Positions 51,155 through 59,733 of a stretch of DNA of 64,000 nucleotides are shown in pieces (the first letter of the stretch is position 1; each line of letters starts with the position of its first letter). The notes below the pieces were generated by a model. That model worked only from the letters and a program-made list of their open reading frames with translations, did no database searches and was not told the origin of the DNA. The stretch comes from a virus: positions 18,397-82,396 of the IMG/VR virus record IMGVR_UViG_3300013123_000005, one strand, 5' to 3'. The position numbers were made by a program, and so were the translations under genes.

Positions 51155-51313
51155 ATGTTCATGAAGTTTATGTCAAGAAAATTATTGGTATTGGTGGCTG
51201 CAACGGCACTGCTATATTTTGGTAAAATTACTCCGGATTTATGGAGTTATGTTGCCATGACTTATCTTGGCGCACAAGCATTGCTAGACTCGAAAGTTTC
51301 AAAAAAGCAGTAG
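51155..51313 (+). CDS. Small membrane protein, holin-like size, 52 aa
   Basis: Directly follows the previous stop. A basic start (MFMKFMSRK) precedes a hydrophobic segment (LLVLVAATALLYFGKI), then ITPDLWSYVAMTYLGAQALL, a second hydrophobic helix, and a Lys-rich end. The P-D-x-W-x-Y-V-A-x-T-Y-L-G-x-Q pattern is common in small phage membrane proteins of unknown function. Two spans and size suit a class II holin, but location in the head block and lack of a nearby endolysin make that uncertain. Confidence 0.55.
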   Translation: MFMKFMSRKLLVLVAATALLYFGKITPDLWSYVAMTYLGAQALLDSKVSKKQ

Positions 51314-51318
51314 GATAA

Positions 51319-51684
51319 ATGAACACCGAGAAGAAAATCGATTATGATTATGCTGCTAGAGTAGAGAAGGAAGTTGCCAAGAAATACGGCAACGATGCCA
51401 TCGATCATCCAAAAGCAAATTGGAATATTGAGAAAGAAAAACAATATATTCAACAAGCAAGAGAGATGGCAATAAAGGAAGCGCAGAACGTTGTTGTTCG
51501 TAAAGAACTAGAACAAGACGTTTTAATTGATGAAAAGCTATTTAAAAAGACAGATTCGTCAATGCTTTTTGGAAAAAAGTGTCCAATTTGTGAGAAGAGA
51601 AGTCAACACGCAAGAGATGAAGTTTACTTCAAACTGTATGGATGCTGTTATATTTGCTCGATTAAAAAAGGAGTGGTAAGATGA
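51319..51684 (+). CDS. Zinc-finger-like protein, 121 aa
   Basis: An acidic/basic helical N-terminal half (DYDYAARVEKEVAKKYGNDA, KQYIQQAREMAIKEAQNVVV) and a C-terminal Cys cluster, KKCPICEKRSQHARD then YGCCYICSIKKG. The two CxxC pairs would hold zinc. Such proteins occur near terminase genes in large phages with unknown function. Overlaps the next gene by 4 nt. Confidence 0.5.
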   Translation: MNTEKKIDYDYAARVEKEVAKKYGNDAIDHPKANWNIEKEKQYIQQAREMAIKEAQNVVVRKELEQDVLIDEKLFKKTDSSMLFGKKCPICEKRSQHARDEVYFKLYGCCYICSIKKGVVR

Positions 51685-51989
51685 CAACTATCAACATTGA
51701 TCGTCGAAAATTGATTGAGGCTGCAACAGCAAAGGCTCTGAGAGAAGCTGAAGAAGCCTTTAAAGCAAAGAAGCTGGCAAAGCAAAGTCCCGTTGGAAAT
51801 GTTGCAAAGCCATGTGGTTGCAAGGATAAGATGAAGAATCTTCAGAAAGAAGAGATCGATCCTGTACCTACTCCAAGACAAAGCAAGAGTCCACTAAGTA
51901 CGTTACCTCCTGAAGAGAGAGCGAAGCGTCAATACGAGCGAATGACCGGTAGAAAATGGAGCGATAAACAAGGTGGAGATACACTATAA
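51681..51989 (+). CDS. Small protein, possible capsid-targeting motif, 102 aa
   Basis: Begins TTINIDRRKLIEAATAKALR, a weaker version of the N-terminal motif (L-I-E-A). Later CGCKDKMKNL and a Pro/Ser-rich part (PVPTPRQSKSPLSTLPPEER) lead to an RQYERMTGRKW end. No known domain. It is coupled by overlap to the genes on both sides. Confidence 0.45.
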   Translation: MTTINIDRRKLIEAATAKALREAEEAFKAKKLAKQSPVGNVAKPCGCKDKMKNLQKEEIDPVPTPRQSKSPLSTLPPEERAKRQYERMTGRKWSDKQGGDTL

Positions 51990-52537
51990 TGGCTGATATT
52001 CTTGACGTAGTACAAACTATTGCACAGGTTGCACAGGCTAACGCTCACTATGGCGCTACTGATGCAGAAGGCAAGCCAATCAAGGTTGGTCTTAGACGCG
52101 AAGAAGAAATGACAATTCACGATCCAAGATTGGTTGATGGATTCAAGGTAAAATTTTCTGGAGATAAGATGATTCTGACCTATCAAGCAGAAGTGTTGAT
52201 TCAGGAAGTACACGAGCCAGGATTTGAAGGAGAAGTAAAGCAGACCCTATCTGACATTCTTTCCTATATCAAGAAAGAGTACAAGAAGATTGCCAATAAG
52301 GCTCTGACAATTTCTAGAGATGGTGATCCTGATATTCAAGTGCAGAACATTTCCAGAATCAGAACCATTCTAACGGCTACTCAGGTTTTCAATCTTAAGG
52401 GAACAGAAGCAGATTCAGTAAGTGCCGAAGAGTCCTCGAATGACAAGCTTAAGAAGGCAATGAAGAGTTTTCTAGCGTTTGGTAAGGAAGAATTTCCAGG
52501 CGTCGAGAAGCCAAAGAACGTAACTCGTAAAGATTAA
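51989..52537 (+). CDS. Conserved protein preceding terminase, 182 aa
   Basis: The central part GLRREEEMTIHDPRLVDGFK and MILTYQAEVLIQEVHEPGFE, then KQTLSDILSYIKKEYKKIAN, is a pattern conserved next to terminase genes in large myoviruses. The C-terminus is acidic and Lys-rich. The position of a small terminase subunit is suggestive, but I see no helix-turn-helix. It could instead be a head or neck protein. Function not established. Confidence 0.55.
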   Translation: MADILDVVQTIAQVAQANAHYGATDAEGKPIKVGLRREEEMTIHDPRLVDGFKVKFSGDKMILTYQAEVLIQEVHEPGFEGEVKQTLSDILSYIKKEYKKIANKALTISRDGDPDIQVQNISRIRTILTATQVFNLKGTEADSVSAEESSNDKLKKAMKSFLAFGKEEFPGVEKPKNVTRKD

Positions 52538-52540
52538 TGA

Positions 52541-54604
52541 ATGCCAAAGTATGTTCCAACAAAAGCAGAGATTCAGAAAGAGATAATTCGTTGCGGTAAC
52601 GATCCAAGCTATTTTCTTAAAAATTACGTAAAGATCGTTCACCCAACCAAGGGTCTAGTGCCATTTCTTCTCTACCCGTTTCAGGAAGAGACTTTAAAAA
52701 AGTTTGAAGATCATAGATTCAACATCGTTCTGAAATCAAGACAGATGGGTCTGTCAACATTAACATCTGCTTATGTGGCTTGGTTTATGTTGTTTCAGAA
52801 GAACCGAAACATTCTTGGTATAGCAACCAAATTGTCTGTTGCTGTCAACCTTGTAAGAAAAGTCAAGACAATCTTTTCAAATCTTCCAGGTTGGTTAGTT
52901 GATAATACGGCACAGATTTCTGTTGACAATAAGCAATCTTTGGAACTAACAAATGGTTCTCGATTTGTTGCTTCTGCCAAATCTGAAGATGCTGGTCGTT
53001 CTGAAGCTCTGTCGTTGTTGGTAGTTGACGAGTGTGTTGCCGGAAGTACAAAAGTAACTGTTCGAAGCAAAAAGACTGGCGAGATCAGAGAAATCGAAAT
53101 TCAAGAGCTATACGATTTGTATACGATCAAAAGTATAACAGAGTGGGAAGTCTTAACGCCTTCTGGTTGGAGTATTTTTTCTGGTGTCAAGAAAGTCTCT
53201 AAAAAGTGTTTTTATCGTATCAATACCACTAGAGGCGAGTTAGTTTGCTCTTATGAGCATAAACTTAAAATTTATGATGGTCGCTTTATGGCAGCTAATA
53301 AATTGCAAGTTGGTCAACTTCTATCTGAACAAGTAGAAATATTAGAGATTAAATATTTTGAAGAGGACATCGAGCTTTATGATCTGCTTGAAGTCGAAAA
53401 AGATCATGAATTTTATGCAAATGGAATTGTAAGTTCGAATTGCGCACACATCGAAGGTATGTCTGATATATGGACTTCGATTGGTCCTACAATCACATTG
53501 GGTGGTCGATGCATTGCTCTTAGTTCTCCCAATGGTGCTCAAGGTTGGTTCTACAAGTATTACGTTGACGGTGAGGCTGGAAGAAACGATTTTTGTGCAA
53601 CCAAGTTACATTGGCGATTGCATCCTGATCGTGATGATGAGTGGTTTGAAAAAGAAACTCGCAATATGTCAAAACGCGAGGTATCTCAAGAGTATTCATG
53701 CGGATTTTTATCTTCTGGTGCCACGCTCATTGATGGTGAAGATATCAAGAGAATGGAAGATTCGCAAGTACGCGATCCTGTTGAACGAATTGCTTTTGAC
53801 AGAAACTTGTGGATCTGGCAACATTACGATCCTGTTGCAAATTATTTGATTTCCGCTGACGTTGCCAGAGGTGACGGAGAAGACTATTCTGTTTTTCATA
53901 TTCTCCGATTGGATACGATGGAAGTGATCGGAGAATATCAAGGGAAATTAACTCCAGATCTCTTTGCAGATCTGTTAGCAAATACTGGCAGAATGTATGG
54001 TGGCTGCATGATCGTTGTTGAGAATAATAACTTGGGTTGGATGGTGGCGAACAGGCTTAAAGATGCAATTCAATACAAGAATCTGTATTATGAATTAAAA
54101 GGCACTCACGATCACGTTGATCCAATCAGAGCCTCAAGAAACGATAAGGCTCATTGTGGCTTCAATACTGCTCCAAACGGTTTGGGCAATAGAACACACA
54201 TTCTTGGTAAGCTGGAAGAGTTTGTTCGAAACAGGCAGATAACAATTCGTTCTGTACGTTTATTGAACGAAATGAAGACCTTCATCTACAAAGAGACTGG
54301 CAAAGCAGAAGCAGCAAAAGGATATAACGACGATCTTGTAATGGCTCTGGCAATTGCTTGTTGGGTACGCGAGACAGCATTAACACAAAATGTAAAAGAA
54401 TTGGCATATGCGAAAGCTCTATTGACTTCTATCTATGTATCTACAGCAACGATGGATACGAGAATTGAAGGACAAATTGGGTATGGTTCTGGTCATGACT
54501 CGAAAGAGATAATGCAGAAGAGAAAAGAAGCCAGAGGACAACTTGATATATCAAAAGATGAAGTTATTCCAGGCGGCATGATGTTTCCAGTTTTTGTTGG
54601 ATAG
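52541..54604 (+). CDS. terL: Terminase large subunit with in-frame intein
   Basis: A 687-aa precursor: a 551-aa gp17-like terminase plus a 136-aa intein. The ATPase has Walker A KSRQMGLSTLTS (near residue 65) and Walker B LLVVDE/CAH, which the intein splits after E164. The nuclease domain has ISADVARGDGEDYS, VVENNNLGW and YNDDLVMALA, the three acidic clusters of the RNase H-fold terminase nuclease. It packages DNA into proheads through the portal encoded 0.8 kb downstream. Splicing must occur for ATPase activity, since the insertion point is in the hydrolysis motif. Confidence 0.95.
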   Translation: MPKYVPTKAEIQKEIIRCGNDPSYFLKNYVKIVHPTKGLVPFLLYPFQEETLKKFEDHRFNIVLKSRQMGLSTLTSAYVAWFMLFQKNRNILGIATKLSVAVNLVRKVKTIFSNLPGWLVDNTAQISVDNKQSLELTNGSRFVASAKSEDAGRSEALSLLVVDECVAGSTKVTVRSKKTGEIREIEIQELYDLYTIKSITEWEVLTPSGWSIFSGVKKVSKKCFYRINTTRGELVCSYEHKLKIYDGRFMAANKLQVGQLLSEQVEILEIKYFEEDIELYDLLEVEKDHEFYANGIVSSNCAHIEGMSDIWTSIGPTITLGGRCIALSSPNGAQGWFYKYYVDGEAGRNDFCATKLHWRLHPDRDDEWFEKETRNMSKREVSQEYSCGFLSSGATLIDGEDIKRMEDSQVRDPVERIAFDRNLWIWQHYDPVANYLISADVARGDGEDYSVFHILRLDTMEVIGEYQGKLTPDLFADLLANTGRMYGGCMIVVENNNLGWMVANRLKDAIQYKNLYYELKGTHDHVDPIRASRNDKAHCGFNTAPNGLGNRTHILGKLEEFVRNRQITIRSVRLLNEMKTFIYKETGKAEAAKGYNDDLVMALAIACWVRETALTQNVKELAYAKALLTSIYVSTATMDTRIEGQIGYGSGHDSKEIMQKRKEARGQLDISKDEVIPGGMMFPVFVG
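53033..53440 (+). mobile_element. Mini-intein in terminase, 136 aa
   Basis: Begins with Cys (CVAGSTKVTV) after ...VVDE and ends ...GIVSSN before Cys (CAHIEGM). Block A (CVAGSTKV), block B-like VCSYEHKL with its His, and block F/G-like LLEVEKDHEFYANGIVSSN are in the right order. There is no endonuclease domain. The penultimate residue is Ser instead of the usual His, seen in some inteins. Removing it restores an uninterrupted VVDECAH Walker B region. Confidence 0.88.
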
Positions 54605-54614
54605 GAGAGGCTGA

Positions 54615-55409
54615 ATGCATTTATCGGAAAGCAAAATACGAGATCTGAAGCAAAAGTATCCGCAATTGGCAGATATGATTGATTATATCTCGAAAAATGA
54701 TCCGTCAGGCAATAACAAATATCTTGTTTGGATTTTGAAAGAATGGCAAGCCAGAACTGATAAGTCCGAGGAAAGTTTACGAGAAGTTATACGGTTTGTT
54801 AGAATTTTTCATGCCTTGATTAAAAAGAATGCGAAACGCGAGGGGGATGAGTTTGATATTTACAAGCTTCAATATTCAAAAAAAATGGAATATTCACTGG
54901 GAGATAAATTAGAGCGCCTTGCTATAGCGCATCGCAAAAATCCACAATTGAAGGCAAAGCACAAGAAGATATACGTTGATGATAAAGGTAATCGAGTATT
55001 TCATATTGCAAGTCCCGGTTCTGCTAGAATTCTTGGTAAAGACGCGCATTGGTGCGTTGCTGGTTATGAAGACAGGGATAAATGGCATGCTTGCGCGGCA
55101 TGGGAGTATATAACGGGCTTTGGAATGAGAATGTATATACTTCTTACGAGAGAAAGTAAAGCAATTTTGTGTATGTGCGGTAAGTCCAGTTATCAAAATG
55201 TTACAGATGTTTGCAAAGAACAGTTGAGTCACTTCTCTCCATATAAATGCGATAAACATGATGAACATGCAAAGCCTATGATTCTTACCGCACAGCACGT
55301 AGATCTTTGCGATTCTGATGATCCAATCAGAGAAAATCCAAAATTACTTGATATGATTAATGCTGTCATTAAGTATCATAATCAAAACGTTGATAAGAAA
55401 GAGATATAA
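54615..55409 (+). CDS. Phage protein with HWC core, between terminase and portal
   Basis: A 264-aa protein starting after GGAGAGG. YPQLADMIDYISKNDPSGNN and KYLVWILKEW form the N-terminal part. The core GSARILGKDAHWCVAGYEDR resembles the 'G-x-x-TKWCI' block of a family found in large phages and in PcfJ-like proteins; the Cys/Trp pair is the most conserved part. The C-terminus has more Cys/His (CMCGKS, YKCDKHDEHA). Function unknown. Its codon use and looser style look slightly different from the neighbouring terminase and portal genes. Confidence 0.5.
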   Translation: MHLSESKIRDLKQKYPQLADMIDYISKNDPSGNNKYLVWILKEWQARTDKSEESLREVIRFVRIFHALIKKNAKREGDEFDIYKLQYSKKMEYSLGDKLERLAIAHRKNPQLKAKHKKIYVDDKGNRVFHIASPGSARILGKDAHWCVAGYEDRDKWHACAAWEYITGFGMRMYILLTRESKAILCMCGKSSYQNVTDVCKEQLSHFSPYKCDKHDEHAKPMILTAQHVDLCDSDDPIRENPKLLDMINAVIKYHNQNVDKKEI

Positions 55410-55411
55410 AG

Positions 55412-57340
55412 ATGGCTACAAATACTCGCAATCCGTATAATAATGAGAATGAGCTATTCAAGAGATTAACGAGACTGTTCAGTGGTCCAATTATCAATCT
55501 CAAAGCTCAGACTTATCATGATCTAAAGCGAAAGCAACTTGATAAATACAAGTTCAAGAGTGCTTCAGGAAAGAGTTTCAAGAGAGCAGAGTACAACCCA
55601 TTTGAGAGTATTCAGTTAGCACAACTAAGCAATCAAAACAGAACGAGCAGATATATTGATTATGATCAAATGGAGTATGAGCCAATTATTGCTTCAGCAT
55701 TGAATTTGTATATGGACAGCATTACATTTAGTACGGATATGAATGAAATGTTACGTATTCAATGTTCAAATGCTCAAATCAAAAGCGCATTACATACGTT
55801 ATTTTATGATATTCTAAATATCGAATTAAATGGTTCCGGTTGGGTGCGAAGTACAATTAAATATGGTGATTTTTTCCTGTATCTCGATATCGATGAAAAG
55901 ACTGGTATCCGAAATGCTATAGCTTTGCCAGCGCATGAAATCGAACGCCTTGAGGGCGAAGATCCAACCAATCCTAACTATGTGCAATATCAATGGAACT
56001 CTGGTGGTCTAACGTTTGAATCTTGGCAAATGGCACACTTCAGACTGCTTGGTAATGATAAGATGGCACCGTACGGTACGTCAATATTAGAACCCGCACG
56101 GCGTATCTGGAGACAATTAAATTTGTTAGAAGATTACATGCTTTCATATCGTATTGTTCGTTCTTCCGGTCGAAGAGTCATTTATCTTGATGTTGGACAT
56201 ATTGCTCCAGAAGACGTAGAACAGTACGTATTGAACGTTCAAAATGTAATGAAGAAGAATCAGGTACTAGATCAAACTTCTGGTCGATTCGATCTCCGTT
56301 ACAATGCTCACTATGCAGTTGAAAATGATTTCTATGTTCCTATTCACGGTGATTCCAAGACGAGAATTGATGAACTAAACGGTTCGTCCTATAATGGCGG
56401 AATTGATGATGTAAAATATCTGAAAGACAAACTGTTTGCTGCTCTTCAAGTTCCTCAATCGTATTTGTTCAGAGGTGAAGGTGGCGATGAAGATAAGACC
56501 ACCCTGGCAACAAAAGATGTAAGATTTGCTCAAACAGTATTGAGACTTCAGAAGAATTTCCTTTCGGAGCTTTATCTGATTGCAATTGCTCATCTTTACG
56601 TTTTGGGATTCAGAGACAAAGATCTTATCGACTTCAAACTAAGCTTCAACAACCCTTCCAGAATTGCAGAGCTACAAGAACTTGAATATATGAAGACCAA
56701 GTTTGATGTTGGTGCTTCAGCTACAGAAAATATGTTCTCTCGACGTTATGTTGCCAAGAATATTTTTGCATTGTCTGAAGAAGAGTTTGAACGTAATCAA
56801 AGAGAACGTTACTATGATGCTGTACAAGATGCAGCCATTGCAGCTATTTCAGAAGGCGAAGAAGGTGGAATGGGTGGCGGATCTGGTGGAGATCTCTTTG
56901 GTGATATGGGTGGTGAAGGAGATGCAGATATTGACGAACTAACCGATGATGTAATGGGAGATGCGGGAGAAGGTGAAGCTGGAGGTGGAACAGATGAAGA
57001 TTCAATGCTTCTTGCTGCACCAGCCAAGAGAGAAGAAACAACCACTCCAAGATCAAATGGCAAGATGTATCGACCAGAAGTTGTTGATAAGCGTTCAATT
57101 GGAGCAAGAGCAAGAAACATGAACGCTCAATGGGGCTCTTCCAGCACCAAGAACACAACTCGTAATGTTTGGAAGGGTTATCCAGAACTCAAGAGTCTTT
57201 CTCGTGGAATCGCTGAGAAGCAAGACACTAGTTATGAACGAGAAGAAACGGATCTTTTGCGAACTAGTGTTCAAACAAGAAGATTGGTCGAAGCATTTGA
57301 AAAGAGAACAAAGAAGAATGAGAACGAAACAGCACAATAA
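55412..57340 (+). CDS. Portal vertex protein, gp20-like
   Basis: A 642-aa protein. The core IASALNLYMDSITFS, AHFRLLGNDKMAPYGTSILE and RRIWRQLNLLEDYMLSYRIV is typical of T4 gp20-like portals, as is the crown/stem block ALQVPQSYLFRGEGGDEDKT. After about residue 480 the chain is low-complexity, Gly/Glu/Asp-rich and then basic (residues ~485-640). The dodecameric portal is the DNA entry gate and anchors the packaging motor. Overlaps the next gene by 23 nt. Confidence 0.92.
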   Translation: MATNTRNPYNNENELFKRLTRLFSGPIINLKAQTYHDLKRKQLDKYKFKSASGKSFKRAEYNPFESIQLAQLSNQNRTSRYIDYDQMEYEPIIASALNLYMDSITFSTDMNEMLRIQCSNAQIKSALHTLFYDILNIELNGSGWVRSTIKYGDFFLYLDIDEKTGIRNAIALPAHEIERLEGEDPTNPNYVQYQWNSGGLTFESWQMAHFRLLGNDKMAPYGTSILEPARRIWRQLNLLEDYMLSYRIVRSSGRRVIYLDVGHIAPEDVEQYVLNVQNVMKKNQVLDQTSGRFDLRYNAHYAVENDFYVPIHGDSKTRIDELNGSSYNGGIDDVKYLKDKLFAALQVPQSYLFRGEGGDEDKTTLATKDVRFAQTVLRLQKNFLSELYLIAIAHLYVLGFRDKDLIDFKLSFNNPSRIAELQELEYMKTKFDVGASATENMFSRRYVAKNIFALSEEEFERNQRERYYDAVQDAAIAAISEGEEGGMGGGSGGDLFGDMGGEGDADIDELTDDVMGDAGEGEAGGGTDEDSMLLAAPAKREETTTPRSNGKMYRPEVVDKRSIGARARNMNAQWGSSSTKNTTRNVWKGYPELKSLSRGIAEKQDTSYEREETDLLRTSVQTRRLVEAFEKRTKKNENETAQ

Positions 57341-58148
57341 GAAACGAAATACAGCCTTTCTATTTGAGGTTCTTGTTCGTGAATATACTAAGGCAGCGAT
57401 GAACAAGGACGAGAGCTATAGAAAAGATCTGCTAAAGATCATTCAAGAGTCATTCAATAAGAAGACTTTGCTTGGACAAGAGCTTTATCTATATCGTCTA
57501 CTATCAAAAGAGACTGGTGTATCTCGTAGGATTGCCGAGAAGTTTCTTGCTGAAGCCAAGCGTGTACGAGGCTTATTGAATCCTGGCATGCTTTATGCAG
57601 AACAATCGAAATTGCTTGCTGATATTCATGATCTTGAGACAAAAAAGAACAGTAGAATCATGGACAATTTTGTTCCAAACTACAAGAACTTAGCAACGAT
57701 TGCTCAGATTTTTGGTAGAGCGCCAGTCATGACAGTAAAATCAAGGATTGTGCTGGAAGAAGCCGTAATTAAGACGATGACACAAAGCGAGAGAGTTTTG
57801 GAAGAATCGATTCTTGAGCCAGTTGATTCGTTGACATACAAGACGTTCTCAAAGAAATTTGAAGACACCTATGCTCCAAAGCTGCTCTCAGAACAAAAGC
57901 AACTATTGAACAAGCTGATCTTTTCGTTCACTGATAATGGAGTTGGATTCAAGGCTTATCTTAATGAAGAACTAGGAAGATTGAAGAACGCTTTGACTGC
58001 TGCGTTCAATGAAGAGAAAGACTCAGCAATGCTTGAGAATGCAAACAAAGTAACAAAGCTTGTTGAATCGTTTGCCAAGAAACCAATTGATGAAGAGATG
58101 TTGACAACTGTAATGCAAATTCAGGAGTTGGTTAAGGAGTTAGCGTAA
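57318..58148 (+). CDS. Helical head-assembly-region protein, 276 aa
   Basis: ATG 57318 lies within the portal gene's end; a longer in-frame start at 57165 would overlap it by much more and is unlikely. The N-terminus RTKQHNKKRNTAFLFEVLVR is basic, followed by long helices (SRRIAEKFLAEAKRVRGLLN, EEAVIKTMTQSERVLEESIL). All-helical content and position next to the portal suit a prohead core or neck assembly protein, but there is no recognised domain. It does not carry the N-terminal capsid-targeting helix. Confidence 0.55.
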   Translation: MRTKQHNKKRNTAFLFEVLVREYTKAAMNKDESYRKDLLKIIQESFNKKTLLGQELYLYRLLSKETGVSRRIAEKFLAEAKRVRGLLNPGMLYAEQSKLLADIHDLETKKNSRIMDNFVPNYKNLATIAQIFGRAPVMTVKSRIVLEEAVIKTMTQSERVLEESILEPVDSLTYKTFSKKFEDTYAPKLLSEQKQLLNKLIFSFTDNGVGFKAYLNEELGRLKNALTAAFNEEKDSAMLENANKVTKLVESFAKKPIDEEMLTTVMQIQELVKELA

Positions 58149-58226
58149 TTGGCAATTTCCGACACAAAGCTAAGAAATTATATTGTGAAGGTTCTCTTGG
58201 AATTAACGAAGGATTTGGAACACTAA
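58149..58226 (+). CDS. 25-aa peptide made of the capsid-targeting-like helix
   Basis: TTG 58149 immediately follows the previous stop with GGAG upstream; TAA 58224-58226 overlaps the next ATG. The peptide AISDTKLRNYIVKVLLELTK followed by DLEH is essentially only the shared N-terminal helix (K-L-x-x-x-I-x-x-x-L-L-E). T4 has very small core proteins in the same place (gp67, gp68 region). Its size leaves doubt, but the tight coupling on both sides supports it. Confidence 0.5.
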   Translation: MAISDTKLRNYIVKVLLELTKDLEH

Positions 58227-58777
58227 TGCCAGCAACCATTCAAATAAGAGTCGGCAATAACAACAATGCCGAAGAACAAAAACCTGAAGTTGCACCATTG
58301 ACGATTAAGCTCAATGCTCGAAAGACAATGGATGGCAATATTATGGTAAATGATCATACAGACGTTTATATCATGTTGATGCCATCACAAAAGAAGGTTT
58401 TGACGTTCGCCAAAGAAGAATTCGGAGATCATGTTTACGACACACAGAATCGCTTGTTCAAATTCTTGACAGCGAAGGGTGTTATTCTTCCAGATTCGAT
58501 TCATGCGGGAAATATCTATAGTTCAATGGAAGCAACATATCCAGAATCATCAAAAGATTATGATCCTGCAAAGATGGTCTTGTTCATGATTGCCAAGTGG
58601 ATTGAGGAAGAAAAACCCTATCTATCTTGGGGGCAATCATTAGAAGATGCTCAAGAAGAACAATTGCTTGAGCCTGATGCAGAGAATAGTACGGAATTGG
58701 GTGAGGTGCCACAAAAGGAACGAAAGGGTTCCATCAATGCATATACGTCAATGGGGCGTTATATGTACGGGATTTAA
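58226..58777 (+). CDS. Conserved head-region protein, 183 aa
   Basis: The block LNARKTMDGNIMVNDHTDVY followed by KKVLTFAKEEFGDHVYDTQN and RLFKFLTAKGVI is conserved in many large myoviruses between portal and protease. A helical region (YDPAKMVLFMIAKWIEEEKP) and an acidic tail follow. Likely head or neck-related by position; biochemical role unknown. Confidence 0.6.
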   Translation: MPATIQIRVGNNNNAEEQKPEVAPLTIKLNARKTMDGNIMVNDHTDVYIMLMPSQKKVLTFAKEEFGDHVYDTQNRLFKFLTAKGVILPDSIHAGNIYSSMEATYPESSKDYDPAKMVLFMIAKWIEEEKPYLSWGQSLEDAQEEQLLEPDAENSTELGEVPQKERKGSINAYTSMGRYMYGI

Positions 58778-58791
58778 GGAGATAACGATAG

Positions 58792-59499
58792 ATGATTAAC
58801 GAACAGCAAAAAAGAGCAATTTTAGAGCCAGAGCAAGTATTCAATCCCGTTCCGTCTTTGCAAGAGCGCGTTGTTGTATTGGAAACGGAAGAGGAAACAG
58901 CCGATCAAAAGGCGGCTTTGAATGCTGCCAATAGTCCTGATGCAGAAAATCCATTTGTGACAATTGAAGATTTAAATGGAATCACTGGAAGCGCAGGCGA
59001 TGTAAACTTGTTATTAGAGAATTTGATTTCATTATATACGTATCATAATATAGATGCCATTTCTTCTGGTTCTGCATTTGAGCTAGCAATTTTAAAAGAT
59101 GGAAATTGGGGCTTCGTATCAGATTTTAACGAAGACTATAGTTTTATGTTTGTGTATGAGACTGGTTCTTCAGCGTCAATTCCGGTATATACTAGTAGTT
59201 TAGCTTTAATGGCTACTGATGTTTACATTAGAAACGCTGACGATACGTTCATATTTAATAATGATTCGTTTACCTTTTCTACTATTCCGGTTTATTTGTC
59301 GGATGGTAGATGTATTGAAGTTGCAAAGGATCTTGATTGCACTGGCTCGTCTGAACAATTTTCAAAAGTCTATATAACAAGTCCAAATTGGGAAACGTTT
59401 ACGTTATCTACGCTCTTGGCGAATATTCCGACAGCTGAAAATAAGAGAATTTATACGAACAACAGTATTTCTTTGGGATTTGAACGAACTGTAGTTTAG
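58792..59499 (+). CDS. Beta-rich virion protein, fibre-like N-terminus, 235 aa
   Basis: Behind AAGGAGAT. ADQKAALNAANSPDAENPFV followed by TIEDL is a repeat-like element of phage fibre and decoration proteins ('ALNAA-x-SP-x-A-x-NPF'). The rest is beta-rich, with Ser/Asp/Thr (YIRNADDTFIFNNDSFTFST). It could be a head fibre or an outer decoration protein. Named function not supported. Confidence 0.5.
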   Translation: MINEQQKRAILEPEQVFNPVPSLQERVVVLETEEETADQKAALNAANSPDAENPFVTIEDLNGITGSAGDVNLLLENLISLYTYHNIDAISSGSAFELAILKDGNWGFVSDFNEDYSFMFVYETGSSASIPVYTSSLALMATDVYIRNADDTFIFNNDSFTFSTIPVYLSDGRCIEVAKDLDCTGSSEQFSKVYITSPNWETFTLSTLLANIPTAENKRIYTNNSISLGFERTVV

Positions 59500-59511
59500 T
59501 GGAGTTCTTAT

Positions 59512-59733
59512 ATGAAGCTGGCAGAATTAATTCTTAAGAAGATGATTCGCGAAGCAGTTGAGGATGTCAAGAAAGATAGCGATCAAAAAGACTCTTGGCA
59601 GGCAATGAACGCGCTTGAATTATCAGAATATATGCAGGCTTTGAGAGCTAGGGTGCGATCTGAAGTGCAAGAGATTGAGCGGATAAATCAACGTTTGCGA
59701 AAGTTAGGATATACAATTGATGGAAAACATTAA
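59512..59733 (+). CDS. Small capsid-targeting-motif protein, 73 aa
   Basis: Begins MKLAELILKKMIREAVEDVK, one of the clearest examples of the motif (I-R-E|A). The remainder is helical and Arg-rich (LQALRARVRSEVQ-like segments). It sits immediately upstream of the prohead protease, where T4 has its prohead core proteins. Candidate core/internal protein and protease substrate. Confidence 0.6.
   Translation: MKLAELILKKMIREAVEDVKKDSDQKDSWQAMNALELSEYMQALRARVRSEVQEIERINQRLRKLGYTIDGKH

Noticed and set aside
56812-57158. Minus-strand Ser/Pro- and Leu/His-rich frames opposite the portal tail
   Set aside because: Produced by the low-complexity Gly/Glu/Asp-coding stretch of the portal gene.
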